The notes below the pieces were generated by a model that was not told the DNA's origin, did not search any database, and worked only from the letters and a program-made list of their open reading frames with translations. A stretch of DNA of 64,000 nt from Sipunculus nudus (lineage: Eukaryota; Annelida; Sipuncula; Golfingiida; Sipunculidae): positions 7,950,339 through 8,014,338 of the forward strand of contig CM049316.1 of assembly GCA_026874595.1 (NCBI GenBank), in the 5' to 3' direction. The number at the start of each line of letters is the position of its first letter. Position 1 is the stretch's first letter. Both the position numbers and the translations under genes were made by a program. Below, one piece after another: positions 1 to 10,705 of this stretch.

Positions 1-99
1 AGTTCCATTATACAGCATGGCAAACATTGGAAACAAAAAGACATTCATTGCACCCTGATACGTTTTTACGATAATTTGAGGGATTTGGGCATGTTCCAT

Positions 100-440
100 A
101 ACAAGGGACCCATGGGTCATGGCGCTCAGCTGAAGTTTGAAATTTTCGCAAATGCAAAATATGCAAAATATTCTATTGTAATGTTTTTCATTTATATAAG
201 CATATGAGAAGCTAAGAGGAAAGGGGCCTTCCTACTTGGTTACAGTAAAGTTCTAAATATATGATTGCAAACTAATACTCTGACAAGAATGTCATGAATA
301 AAACTAGTGGCCCATGGGCCATGACGCTCAGCTGAATTCAAAGATTCTTGAACAATGGGCAAAATGACTGCCAGAGTGCAAACAAATCGTGAATTTTGTG
401 AAGAGTCCTTAGAAATGGGTTTCAGTGGGCTTTTGGACAG
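100..440 (+). mobile_element. left-end fragments of the T family (GCTCAGCTGA element)
   Basis: Two successive left ends: GGGACCCATGGGTCATGG then CGCTCAGCTGA near 105-132, and GGCCCATGGGCCATGACGCT at about 310-329. The first about 200 bases are nearly identical to 5691-5890. This lies in the part of the window expected to be CNOT10 intron or flank. Confidence 0.55.
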
Positions 441-1030
441 ATGACAACTTCATTTGAAGGCCTCATAAATAGAAAAAAAATGCATAAAAATTTGAAAAAA
501 AATACAGGTAGTGCCACCAGTCTGCAGGAACTGATGAAACACTCCATGATCAATATATATCCAAAGAATCATGGCTATCAAGGCATTAATTATTCAGATA
601 TTGGAGCTTTTGTTTGTATCAAATTTTTAATTATTCTTGGGGGTATTTACAAGCCCTTTAGCTTGGAGAATATGGGAAACAGAGACCTAATTATAGGTTT
701 CCAAGGAGATTTTCAATTAGTCTCCCTGGATATCAAGTATGAAGATTTTAAGTTCAGCAGTTACGGTTTGTGCCATGTTAACAGATGACCACTTCATTTG
801 AAGGTCTCATAAATGGGAAAAAATGCCTAAAAAAATCGAAACAAGGCCTACACGCCTGATGCGAACCTGTGCATTGAGATTACATCAGGTATAATACTTC
901 AATGCTGGACCATTACTTTTCAAGAACATGTGTACCATGTTTATGAACAATGCAAGTACTAAACACTTAGAACAAGAAACAATTAAACAAACATCACTGC
1001 TGCAATTCTGGCATGGGTGCACACAACACA
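440..1030. repeat. repeat-derived stretch
   Basis: Part of 600-780 resembles 5540-5690 (shared TATTTACAAGCCC, GAGAATATGGG and GTCTCCCTGGATATCAAG-like blocks). 838-985 resembles 19385-19520 (shared CATCAGGTATAAT and ACAATGCAAGTACTAAACA). The 115-residue open frame at 441-788 lies in this repeat and has no recognisable domain, so it is not called as a gene. Confidence 0.5.
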
Positions 1031-2490
1031 AAAACTAGAATATGGGTAGTCAAAAAACAACTAGGTGTATCCGCCAAAATCAGAGTGGAAAAGGTGAAGT
1101 GAGGCATGGATTGAGTGGCAAGGGGAAATAGAGTGAGGTGTGTTGCATAATAGCCTGGATGTCTGCAGCCGAAATGTGTATGTAGATTGCGCCACCTACC
1201 ACAAAATCCAGAAAGCTGTCCAAGATGTATAAACATGCAAAATTTTAGGCAGATAAGTCACACCACTACTGAGATATGAGTGATTTTAGCCAATGGCAGA
1301 CAGACGGACACTGTGCAAAAATGGTGGCAGGTGGGCCACCAATTTTGTGTATAATTAAGAGATATGTGAGATCTATACTCATGCAAAATTTCAGGGGGAT
1401 ATGTCAAACCAGTCCTGAGATATAAGCCTGAATGTCTGCAGCATATACATAAATGTAGGTGGCGCCACCTGCCAAAAAATCCAGAAAGCTATCCAAGATG
1501 TTTTAACATGCAAAATTTTAGGCAGATAAGTCAAACCACTACTGAGATATGAGTGATTTTAGCCCATGGCAAACAAACAGACGGATGCTGTGCTAAAATG
1601 GTGACAGGTGGCACCACCAATTTTGTTTATGATTAAGAGCTATGTGAGATCTATAAACATGCAAAATTTCAGGGGGATATGTCAAACCAGTCCTGAGATA
1701 TATGCCTGGATGTCTGTAGCATATACATAAATGTAGGTGATGCCACCTGCCACAAAATCCAGAAAGCTATCCAAGATTTATAAACCTGCAATATTTTAGG
1801 CTGAGATGTCAAACCATCGCCAAGCTATGACTGATTTTATCCCTAAGCAGATGAACAGATGGACGCTGTGCAAAAATGGTTGCAGGTGGCACCACCAATT
1901 TTGCATATGATAGCTATGGGAGTTCTATACACATGCAAAATTTTGGCCCAACTGGTCAAACGGTTCCTGAGATATGGGCTATGATGTCTGCAGCTTAAAC
2001 ATGAATGTAGGTGGCGCCACCTCTCATAAAATGGAGAATGCTGTCAAGGATGTATACACATGCAAAATTTCAGGTGGATAAGTCTAACCAATGCAGAGAT
2101 ATGAGTTTTTTTATCCCAAGGCAGATGAACAGATGGGCCCTGTGCAAAAATGGTTGCAGGTGGCGCCACCATTTTTAGTGTATGTTATAAAGCTTTCCAA
2201 GGGCTACATTTGTGCAAAATCTTTAGCCTTATTGGTCAAACGATTCCCGAGATATGTGGGTTTATATGTGGAAACAGACGCACAAATGGATGCTGGGCAG
2301 AGAGGAAAGGTCAGAGGTCAACCAAAAATGAGGGCGCAGCAGTTCACATGTGACCTATCATAATTCTGAATTTGAAAAAATTCTGCCTAGTGGTTATGGA
2401 GGAGTTCTCCGGAAACTTATGCGGTGATGGCCGCAGCGTTGGCGTCCGACTGAAAACATAGTATCCGCAAAACTCTGTTTTGGCAGATAC
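1031..2490 (-). mobile_element. P family Helentron-like element, copy 1
   Basis: Shares both ends with copies at 34817, 45161 and 49930. On the minus strand the 3' end reads CATATTCTAG followed by TTTT. The 5' end has the hairpin GTATCCGCAAAACTC / TGTTTTGGCAGATAC (2461-2490). The core is a tandem run of roughly 140-bp half-units, each centred on variants of GGTGGCGCCACC and carrying phrases such as GCTGTGCAAAAATGG and GTCAAACCACT. No transposase is present. Confidence 0.65.
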
Positions 2491-2870
2491 AATGATTGTA
2501 GCTGGTACCACCAGTCTTATATACAACAAAGAGATATATACATATGCCCAATGTCAGACTGATATGTCAAACCCCTTATGTGAAATAAACAGGGACATAG
2601 ACTGTGCAAAAATTATTGTAGGTGGCGCCACCAGTCTTGTACACTACAAAGCTACCCGACATGTATAAACATGCCAAATTTTAGGCTGATGTATCAAATT
2701 CCTCTGTAGAAATAAGCAGGCGCATACACTGCAAAAGTCAATGTAGGTGGCACCACCTGTCTTGTAAATGAGAATACCATCATAGACGCATAGACAGGTC
2801 AAAATATAAGTCCAATACATCAAACTTCCCCAGAGCACTTCTTTCAATCCTGGCACTGTGCCAAAACTAT
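2491..2870 (+). repeat. Q-type tandem repeat block
   Basis: Two to three degenerate units related to the P core (GTAGGTGGCGCCACCAGTCT at about 2621). They adjoin the right end of copy 1 directly. Confidence 0.5.
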
Positions 2871-3480
2871 TTATAGAGCTTACATCATCTTAGCTAATGG
2901 CTAACATCAAGGCACTGGCAATCTGCCAATGGTAAACCAAGTCCTGCCATCTGCACACAAAAGTGGTCCCTACTTTAAATAACTTTGAAATTTATTTTCC
3001 CAATACAAAATGCTTTTCAGCTGACTTTTTATAAAAAAAAATCAGGAATATATGTAAAATTATTACGGATGCATACTGAATGCAAAATTAAAATACAGAT
3101 ATATCTCATTGATGGCAAAGTCTTGAATTAAGTTGAGTAGGGATACCAATAATTTATGATCCACGTACAGTCGTCTTTATATAGCCACAGAGAGCTGAAT
3201 ATCCATAATTGTAACATTGCCTGGTATGATGAGTAACTTAAATCATAAATCTTAATTTTTTAAAAGCTTTTAAAAAATCTTTGTTGTCAATCAATATTAA
3301 CCAAAGATAACCTGAAATCTAAATGTCTAATGGCATGATGTAATAGATGCTGATAAAGTGGTGCCAGGCTAGATGTAACAGCATCACACAGCTAACATAT
3401 ATGGTAAAATGACTCAATTCAAACTCCATAATTTAGCCAAAAATCATTCATGTGGAACCATTAACGACAATTTTTATAAG
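2870..3480. other. AT-rich non-coding stretch
   Basis: No coding exon, RNA gene or clear repeat boundary was seen. A CNOT10 exon on the minus strand was searched for by eye and not found. Confidence 0.4.
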
Positions 3481-4444
3481 AATTATTGTTGGGATTATTC
3501 TTGTAAAATATTTAACAAACTGGCTTCAGTGGCATCAGTTGAAAAATGTTTCGCAGGTTTATAACTCATGTAGGAAGATACAGCAGACTGGCTAAGTTCA
3601 GCTTCCCGTAACTCAGCCAAAAAGCACTGAACCAAGACTTTTTGAAAAAACTTGAATTATCAACATCTGAGGATAATTAATGTGTGAGATTTAAGAATTT
3701 GGCCCAGTGGTTTTTGAGAAGAAGATCTTTGTAGCCACTGAGCTAAAATCGGCTGTTATGGCATATGACTAAATTCAGCTTCCCATAACTTGGCCAAAAG
3801 TCACTGAAAAGAGACCTTTTTAACAAACTTCAGAAAGCACTACACTAGGATCATTTCTGTGCAATATTAAACATTTTGGCCATATGGTTTCAGAAAAGAA
3901 GTTTTTTGTAGCCCTCAGTGTGATACAGGCACTGATGACCCTGTACAAAAAAGGGGGATGCAGGTGGCCCCACAAATACCTCAATTTCAGATATGACCTA
4001 TGTGACCAACATTGGCATAAAATTTGGTGATGATAGCTCCAGCCGTTTCTGAGATTTAAATTTTAATATGCTTTTTTGCACAGTTAACAAAGTTCAGCCT
4101 CCTGTACCTTGGCCAAAAATCTCCAAACTGGAACCATTAGAACAAACTTGAGAAAGTTTTTCCCAGGGATCATTTCTGTGAAATATTGGACAATTTGGCT
4201 GGACAGTTTCGGAGAAGAAGATTTTTAAAGCTTTTTTAGCTTTTTCCCTATAAAATTTAAGAAAAAGCAGTTAGAAAAAATATAAACAAAACCCGATATA
4301 GTTTTTTGGATGACTGATTATTTGCAAAAAATTTGGTGATGCTAGCTCCTGCCGTTTTTTTAGATAGCTATGGTTAACATACAGATGCCGCACGCCGCAC
4401 GCCAGACGCCGCCGCACCATCGCATAAGCTCACAGGTTCGCTAA
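3480..4444 (+). mobile_element. R family repeat, copy 1
   Basis: Three diverged repeats of a segment with TCAGCTTCCCGTAACTC, CCAAAAATC and GGAGAAGAAGATTTTTAA-like phrases. It ends in GCATAAGCTCACAGGTTCGC + TAA. The same terminus is at 21203-21230 and, reversed, at 48986-49012. It contains a GC-rich purine/pyrimidine run (GCCGCACGCCGCACGCC) just before the end. Confidence 0.55.
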
Positions 4445-5545
4445 AAAATACAGGTGGCACCATCAGTGTACAGGAACTGATGAAACACTCCATGATCAAT
4501 ATGCATGCTAAGTATAATGGTCATCTGTGCATTAGTTATTCAGATACTGGAGTTTTTGTATCACATTTTTAACTAGAAAACATTTGCCAAGTGACAATGT
4601 ATATTCACCGAAGTCAGAGTGGTACAGGTGGAGTGAGGGATGGATTGAGTGGTATGTCACACCACTCCTGAATACAGTCCACTAAAACTTTGAGAAAAGG
4701 GCATTAATTTAATCAACAAAAACACCTGGTGCCACCTGTTTTGATTATGAGAAAACTCTCCAAGACGGATTGACATGCCAAATTTCAGACCAATACCTTG
4801 AACCATACCTAAGATATGAACAATTATCACCCAAAGCAAATGTACAGATGGACACCACAGGAAATAATTGCAGATGGCGCCTCCAGTCTTGAGTATAACA
4901 TGGAGGAGTCCAAGATATATGGACATGCACAATTTCAGGCCAATACGGCACACCACTCCTGAGAAAAGAGCAGTAATTTATTCTACGGAAACATGAAGGT
5001 AAGTGGCGCCACCTGTCTAGTTTACGAGAAATTTCCACGTTGGATGGATATGCCAAATTTCAGACCAATACCTTGAACCACTCCTGAGATATGAGCAATT
5101 TTTACCAAAAGCAAATATACGGATGGAAGCCACTTGAAAATTATTGCAGATGGCGCGACCAGTCTTGTTTACGAGACAGAGGTGTTGAGGATCTAGGAAC
5201 ATGCACAATTTCAATCAAATACATTGAAGAACCACTTAGAAGAACAGATGGCAAATGCACAGATGGATGCTACGCAAAAATTATTGTAGGTGGCACTACC
5301 AGTTGCAATTACAAGATGAAGAGATCCAAGATCTATGGACATGCAAACTTTCAGCTCAATACATTCAGCCACTCCTGAGATATCGGCTGTTATCTAAAAG
5401 ACACCCAGATTCAGACTGCACAGAAAGAATTGCAGGTGGTGCCACCTGTCTTTGTTATGCACAACTACATAGGTGAGGGAACAACTATGCCGGGTTACGG
5501 AAAGATCGGTCCAAGGGTCTCAAATGAGTTCAACAGAAATGAACA
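4445..5545 (+). repeat. Q-type tandem repeat block
   Basis: About seven units of roughly 130-150 bp with GTGGCGCCACCTGTCT cores and ATGCACAATTTCAGGC phrases. The right margin (ATGCCGGGTTACGGAAAG) resembles the right margin of the block at 23220 and of P copy 2. The open frames here are products of the repeat. Confidence 0.55.
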
Positions 5546-5690
5546 GTTTTTGTATCACATTTTTAATTATTTCAGGGGTACTTACAAGCCCCATAGCTCA
5601 GAGGATATGGGTTACAGTTACCTAATTGCAGATTTCCATGAAGACTTTTCATGGACCTCCCTAGATGTCAAGGTCTCAAATATAAAGAAA

Positions 5691-7714
5691 ACAAGGGACC
5701 CATGGGTCATGGCGCTCAGCTTAAGTTTGAAATTTTTGCAAATGCAAAATATTCTATTTTAATGTTTTTCATTTATATATGCATATGAGAAGCTAAGAGG
5801 AAAGAGGCCCTCCTACTTGGTTATAGTAAAGTTATAAATATATGATTGCAAACTAATACTCTGACAAGACTGTCATGAAGAAAAACAGTAAAAGTTTTGA
5901 GATACTGTGATGCATATGAAAAATTTACAGATGGACAGGCCAGTGGACAGAATGGACCAATACCTTTATTTCACTTTCAAGGGAATAATGCATTTAAGTT
6001 TATATATAAGCCTATTATTTAAGCATATCCACTTTCTCCATTAAAATAGTTTTTATCTGATTATTTTTTTTTATTTACAAGTTTTATTAATTTGTATTAA
6101 AAAACACTGAAAACATACACATATATTTTTATCATTTTTAAATCACAAATGTTTAAACTGAATTTAAAAGAAAATAATGCCACAACATGGCATCTACAAG
6201 ATTATTCCTTGAATCACTTTTAAAAAGTTTTGCACATTGGAGTTTTCAGTACATGCTTAATCTTATTCACTGAAATAAAATAAAAGATTCAGTAAATTTG
6301 GTAAAATAAAAACATCTTTTCAAATAATGTATACACACTGTTGGTTGAATGAGGGACAAACAATATCATTATGCTAATTACAATCTAAGCTATAATTTAT
6401 TACTGGAACTAATAGTCAATTTCACACCTGGTGAAATTTTTTCTCTTCTCAAGTAAGTAATTACGTATCTGATGAACATCCACACTCTTTCATAGCAATA
6501 CACCACTTTGTGGACACAATGTGCACTTTAATCATTGTAACCCTGGTGGTAAATACAAAATCTAAAATGCAGCATTGCATAGCCAAGAATAAAATGAAAT
6601 ACAGAAAATTATAACATTCATCTAGTTAATGCACCATCTGGGGGGGGGGGGGTGTGCAGGGCAGAGGGGAAGCCTGCTAGAAGTGGCCAAGCTGAGCCAA
6701 GGCAAGCTGCCTGGGGTATATTACATAATGCAAGTAAATGCTGTACTACTAGGTGGGCTAGATGTAAACAACACTTAACATGGTGTATGAAAACTTGAAT
6801 AAAAGCTACTCTTTTCAATCAATTCCTTTGAAATTTCAGATTTTAAAAGATTAAATCCTTATGTTTATATGCTGTGAAAATTAAATCAACAGTGCTAACA
6901 GGAAAAAAACATGCCATTGCCAGTTGGGACAAAATTTAAGGTATTGATTTTTATTTATGCTAATAACTTGAAAAATTTGCAAAAATCAGATCTAATTTTG
7001 GGTAAACAACTGGATCTCGATTAAATAAAGTTATATTCCTGAAAAAAAAGTCTCCAGCTTCAGCAATTCTCATCTTAGGTGAGTAAATATATTTCTTGAT
7101 TTTTTAAAAAGTGCATTATGTTTGGGCCCATAACTTAAAAAAATACGCAATTTTGTATTGATTTTTTATTTATGCTAATAACTTGAAAAATTTGCAAAAT
7201 TCAGATCTAATTTTGAGTGAACAATTGAATCTTGATTTAATAAAGTTATATTCCTGAAAAAAAGTCTCCAGCTTCAGCAAATCTCATGTTAGGGGAGTAA
7301 ATAAAATTCCTGATTGTTTTTAAATTGCATTATTTTTGGGCCCATAACTTCAAAATAATACCTAATACTGACCAAATTTTTTATATGTTCATAGAAAATG
7401 TATGGAAGAAAATGAATAATAAATATGATCAAAAACAGATCAGTGGTTTTGATATTAGGCAGCCTTGAAGTGTAACAAGTGTTTTTTTATCGAATACGAA
7501 GGTTTTACCTTAATAGGAAGGAACGAAGTCCTAATGACCCAATTTTCGGTATGGTAGGAGATTTTTGGGGACATCTAATGGTATGCAACATTTTGGATTC
7601 ATAGGTCCAATGGTTTTTAAAACATGCCCTGTTAACAGACGGATGGCCGGAGGGCCTACGGACAAAGGACCACGACTATAGCTCAGATGACTTATAGTCA
7701 GCTGAGCTAAAAAA
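5691..7714 (-). mobile_element. T family element, full-length copy A
   Basis: Left end ACAAGGGACCCATGGGTCAT + GGCGCTCAGCT; right end GACTATAGCTCAGATGAC + TTATAGTCAGCTGAGCTAAA. The subterminal inverted repeat is GCTCAGCTGA. Palindromes sit at both ends (GACCCATGGGTC; GACTATA...TATAGTC). The middle has a 12-G tract near 6640. An internal segment with TTTGCAAAATTCAGATCTAA-like sequence is tandemly doubled (about 6950-7140 and 7145-7330). No transposase. The same architecture recurs at 11220-12822. Confidence 0.6.
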
Positions 7715-7786
7715 GTGTTTTCGGCTCCACACTTTCCCCATACATGTCCCCTTGCCACAAAACACTCTCTAGAGATAGATTCTGAC

Positions 7787-7840
7787 CTGGTAGCTGTCCA
7801 TGGAGTACTTCATGTCATTTCCTGGCACCTTATTTGATCC
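7787..7840 (-). CDS. CNOT10: CNOT10 candidate exon 5 (54 nt)
   Basis: Candidate small exon, phase 0 at both ends, encoding GSNKVPGNDMKYSMDSYQ. It has acceptor CCTGTCAG and donor CAG|GTCAGA. In human CNOT10 the segment after the polar linker reads AAKSKIHQYKVRAY; here MKYSMDSYQ would align to AKSKIHQYK. Reading on into the supposed intron gives VRIYL and then a stop, which also resembles VRAYI, so either the donor is misplaced or the resemblance is partly chance. No exon 6 was found further left. It could also be a decayed exon. Confidence 0.42.
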
Positions 7841-8266
7841 CTGACAGGTTTATTTATCGAAGGTTCCTCAAAACCAGTCAAGGGAGCTGCCGTTTAGAGT
7901 ATAAACTAAAACCAAGATGTCACAGGTGCCTTGTAGAACTTATGGGTGTACCGCTAGTCTCATTAATAATAGGTTCTCATTAATAATAGGTTCCATTGTC
8001 TGAGAATTTCATTGGCAACTTTGCATTTATCACTTAGCAGATAGGATTTAATGATGGATTGACAAGAAGCAGTGAATCACATTATAGTCCATTTGACGGT
8101 CTTCTGTACTATTGCCTTGTGTCAAGTATAAAGGATCATTTCAAGGGCAGAACTTTAATCTAAATAATCTCAAGATAGGTGTTGGACAACAGTAGCTGAT
8201 GATTGTTATTTGAAACAAGGTATGTGTTTTTTTTATGTCTCTATATGGTTTGATTAAATGACTTAC

Positions 8267-8410
8267 TTGACTAAATTTGGGTTTGAGCTGATCTACTGAA
8301 TGGCTTGGTTCTTTTCCATCTTTACTGGCATCTTTCTCTGGAGACTGTGCCTTGCTGTTACTGAACAGGGTCTTCTCAATGAAAGCAACCATCCCCATGG
8401 CCTTTTCAGG
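8267..8410 (-). CDS. CNOT10: CNOT10 exon 4
   Basis: A 48-codon exon starting PEKAMGMVAFIEKTLFS, matching human CNOT10 AEKALHLLAVLEKMIS, which follows the exon-3 segment ending TYQ. The rest of the exon is polar and low in complexity (Lys, Ser, Glu, Asp, Pro), as is the linker after this helix in the human protein. The acceptor is TATTTTTCAG and the donor CAA|GTAAGTC. Both boundaries are phase 0, consistent with exon 3. Protein accumulated over exons 1-4 is about 210 residues of a family usually near 700-750, so most of the gene lies further left, largely outside the window. Confidence 0.87.
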
Positions 8411-8932
8411 CTGAAAAATAATTCATTGATTATAGTAATACATGTAGTAGTATATAATGATCACAATGAGAAGACAGAGTATGCCAATATATAGTCATAC
8501 AGCAAAAATGACTTAATTCAGAAAACAAACACTGTCAATAAGACAGGTTGGATTATCAGTTGAAATATATCAAATAAAACAAATTCATTTATAGCGTAAC
8601 ATGGATGGGCATTCTGGTATTTTGTTTTAGTGGTCCGGTCCAGCTCAAAATTGTTGACAGGCCAGTTCAAGCAGTACAGTCCACACCTCTACTCTTGGAA
8701 TAGCCTACTTAATGGCCATACAGACAGGAAACAGGAGATCACTATAGCTCATCATGAATAAAAGTAACCTGAGATGAAATTGATCATATATGATAGGGAA
8801 GGAACAGATGTCATAGAAAATCTATGGAGTGAAAATAAAAGAGCCACTGGGTATGTATACACAAATGGTAAAAGCCTTTGTAATATTTTATCTTACCTGA
8901 TATTTTATCTTACCTTATATATTTTATCTTAC

Positions 8933-8994
8933 CTGATAGGTAACAAGATATAAATCTAGCAGCATAAACATCACTTTCCTGGCCAGGGTTTCCT
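8933..8994 (-). CDS. CNOT10: CNOT10 exon 3
   Basis: Short 62-nt exon encoding EETLARKVMFMLLDLYLVTYQ. It lines up with human CNOT10 [21 protein letters not shown] immediately after FIEPF. The acceptor is TTTCAG|AG and the first two bases complete the codon left open by exon 2, giving Met-Glu-Glu-Thr. The donor is TATCAG|GTAAGATA, phase 0. The donor and its first intronic bases are repeated in tandem at two further places downstream in the intron (boundaries at 8914 and 8897), described under findings. Confidence 0.88.
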
Positions 8995-9433
8995 CTGAAA
9001 AATATGAAATGCTTATCAGTTCATAAATGTTCATTAGCTAAAGCTCATTAATCAGTCCCTTTACTCTGTCAATATTTAAAATAAACATACAATTAGATTA
9101 ATATTCTTGAGTGTTAAAATTTAGTCTTAAAGCTGGGCAACTTAGTTATATAAAATGGATTGTGCTTTAATACTAAGAAGTTTTATTGACACATTAAAGC
9201 TAAACATAAGCTTAAGAAATTCTCAAATAAACCTATTTAATATTTGTTTTATCTTGCCTCACGCAAGCTAAGGAAGAATAGGCCATAATCCCTAATATGA
9301 TTACCATCTCCCTTTCAGTAAGCATTTCACTAAGCTAAGCTCTATTGAGAAAGACCTTGCCCCACAAAGCTGCTGTGCCAGCTATCTAATGAATTCTGAA
9401 CATGGCAACTGAACGCATCAAATAAGTGGCAAC

Positions 9434-9901
9434 CAGGGTTGGGGTCAAAGACATATTTGTATTTGTATTTAAATACAGTCAGAGTATGTATTTGTATTTG
9501 TTTTGTGCAAAATGATAATATTTGTATTTGTATTTTTATTCGATCTCAATATCTGATGTATTTGATCAAATACTGTACAAATACATATGTATAAATACAT
9601 GTTCATATCTGCCATTATTTTAAAAAATTAACTACTACCCAGCTTCTGAACAAATCAAAAGACAGCATCAAGTGTTTCACTTCTCCCTGAGACATTATAC
9701 ATATTTACGGTGCTGAAAATTTATAAATTTTCTGTATAACCAAAACATTTGCGTATTTGTAATTGTATTTGTATTTTATGTTCTGTTTTTGTATTTGAAC
9801 TTGTATTTATCTTCAGTCACTTGTATTTGTATTTGAATGAGACCAGCTATCGCATTTATATTTGTATCATATTTGGCACACTGTATTTGACCCCAACCCT
9901 G
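9434..9901. mobile_element. hAT-type MITE in CNOT10 intron 2
   Basis: 468 bp with perfect inverted ends CAGGGTTGGGGTCAAA / TTTGACCCCAACCCTG and flanking 8-bp duplications GTGGCAAC (9426-9433) and GTGACAAC (9902-9909), one mismatch. The interior is mostly TATTTGTATTTG tandem repeats. An 8-bp duplication and a CAGGG start are hAT hallmarks. No transposase. Confidence 0.85.
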
Positions 9902-10169
9902 GTGACAACTAACAGTGCCCTCTGGATATGGCTTAGGTAACTAGTGATGCAGCTTACACTTAAGCAGACAAACCCCAATATTCAGAGAAAATAACTGAAA
10001 AATGTTCTTTTAAATAGTGCACTTGGTTCATAAAGAATTTTGTGCTATCACCTTTGCTACAAGACAATATCAAGGGATTGGATGCAAATGTTAACTTAAA
10101 TTTTATTTGAAAACAATCATATTTGTATTTTAATTCACTGCCCACAATAAGGGGGTACTGTATACATAC

Positions 10170-10320
10170 CCATGGGTTCAATAAATTGGAAGAGTTTATC
10201 CATGACAACAATGGCCTGACGGTACTGCTTCAAGTAATAGAGGAGGACCGCATGGTTGTAAAAGATGACGCAATGATCAACATCATCAAGGGCGCTGATG
10301 TTGTCAAAGTTTACCTGTAC
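10170..10320 (-). CDS. CNOT10: CNOT10 exon 2 (TPR region)
   Basis: Second exon of CNOT10. It encodes ISALDDVDHCVIFYNHAV, then LLYYLKQYRQAIVVMDKL and FQFIEPM. Human CNOT10 has, in order, [34 protein letters not shown] and YQFIEPF, so the match is nearly colinear over the first TPR helices. The acceptor is TTTTACAG at 10321-10328; a second AG six bases in would only drop two residues (Val-Gln). The donor is G|GTATGT at 10169, phase 1, and the split codon joins to exon 3 as ATG GAG GAA. This is too short for simple ORF finding and was read by hand. Confidence 0.9.
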
Positions 10321-10705
10321 CTGTAAAAATATTATAGGATGATCTTACTATCAAGTATAAAACATAACGTATAAAAAATGAATAAGTGATCAATGTCTTC
10401 CAGGATGCTGATGTTGAAAAGTTTTACCTGTACCAGTAAAAAGATTACAGCAGATAAGAAGCGATCATCCCATAAGTACAAAATATTACACAGAACTGTC
10501 AGCCAGGTTTACCTGTAATAACAGAAAAAGTAAAAGGGGATCTTTATGGTAAGAAAATCCTGGTGATGATGAAAGAATGTGATACAACTATAATCTGTGG
10601 ATGCGGGCGCGGTCATTTCAAGAGCTTTCCTTCAGATTCTACTTGGAAAAAAGGGTCTAATGGCCACCAACTCTCTCCGCATATAGAATCCCAGCTTTAA
10701 ACTGT

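Noticed and set aside
441-788. 115-codon open frame
   Set aside because: It lies in a segment repeated near 5540-5690 where the frame is not kept, and no domain is present.
1-7700. Further CNOT10 exons on the minus strand
   Set aside because: I looked for the conserved segments after YKVRAY and found none. The stretch is mostly repeats, so those exons probably lie left of the window.
8300-8494. Plus-strand open frame over CNOT10 exon 4
   Set aside because: Antisense shadow of the exon, which matches CNOT10 on the minus strand.
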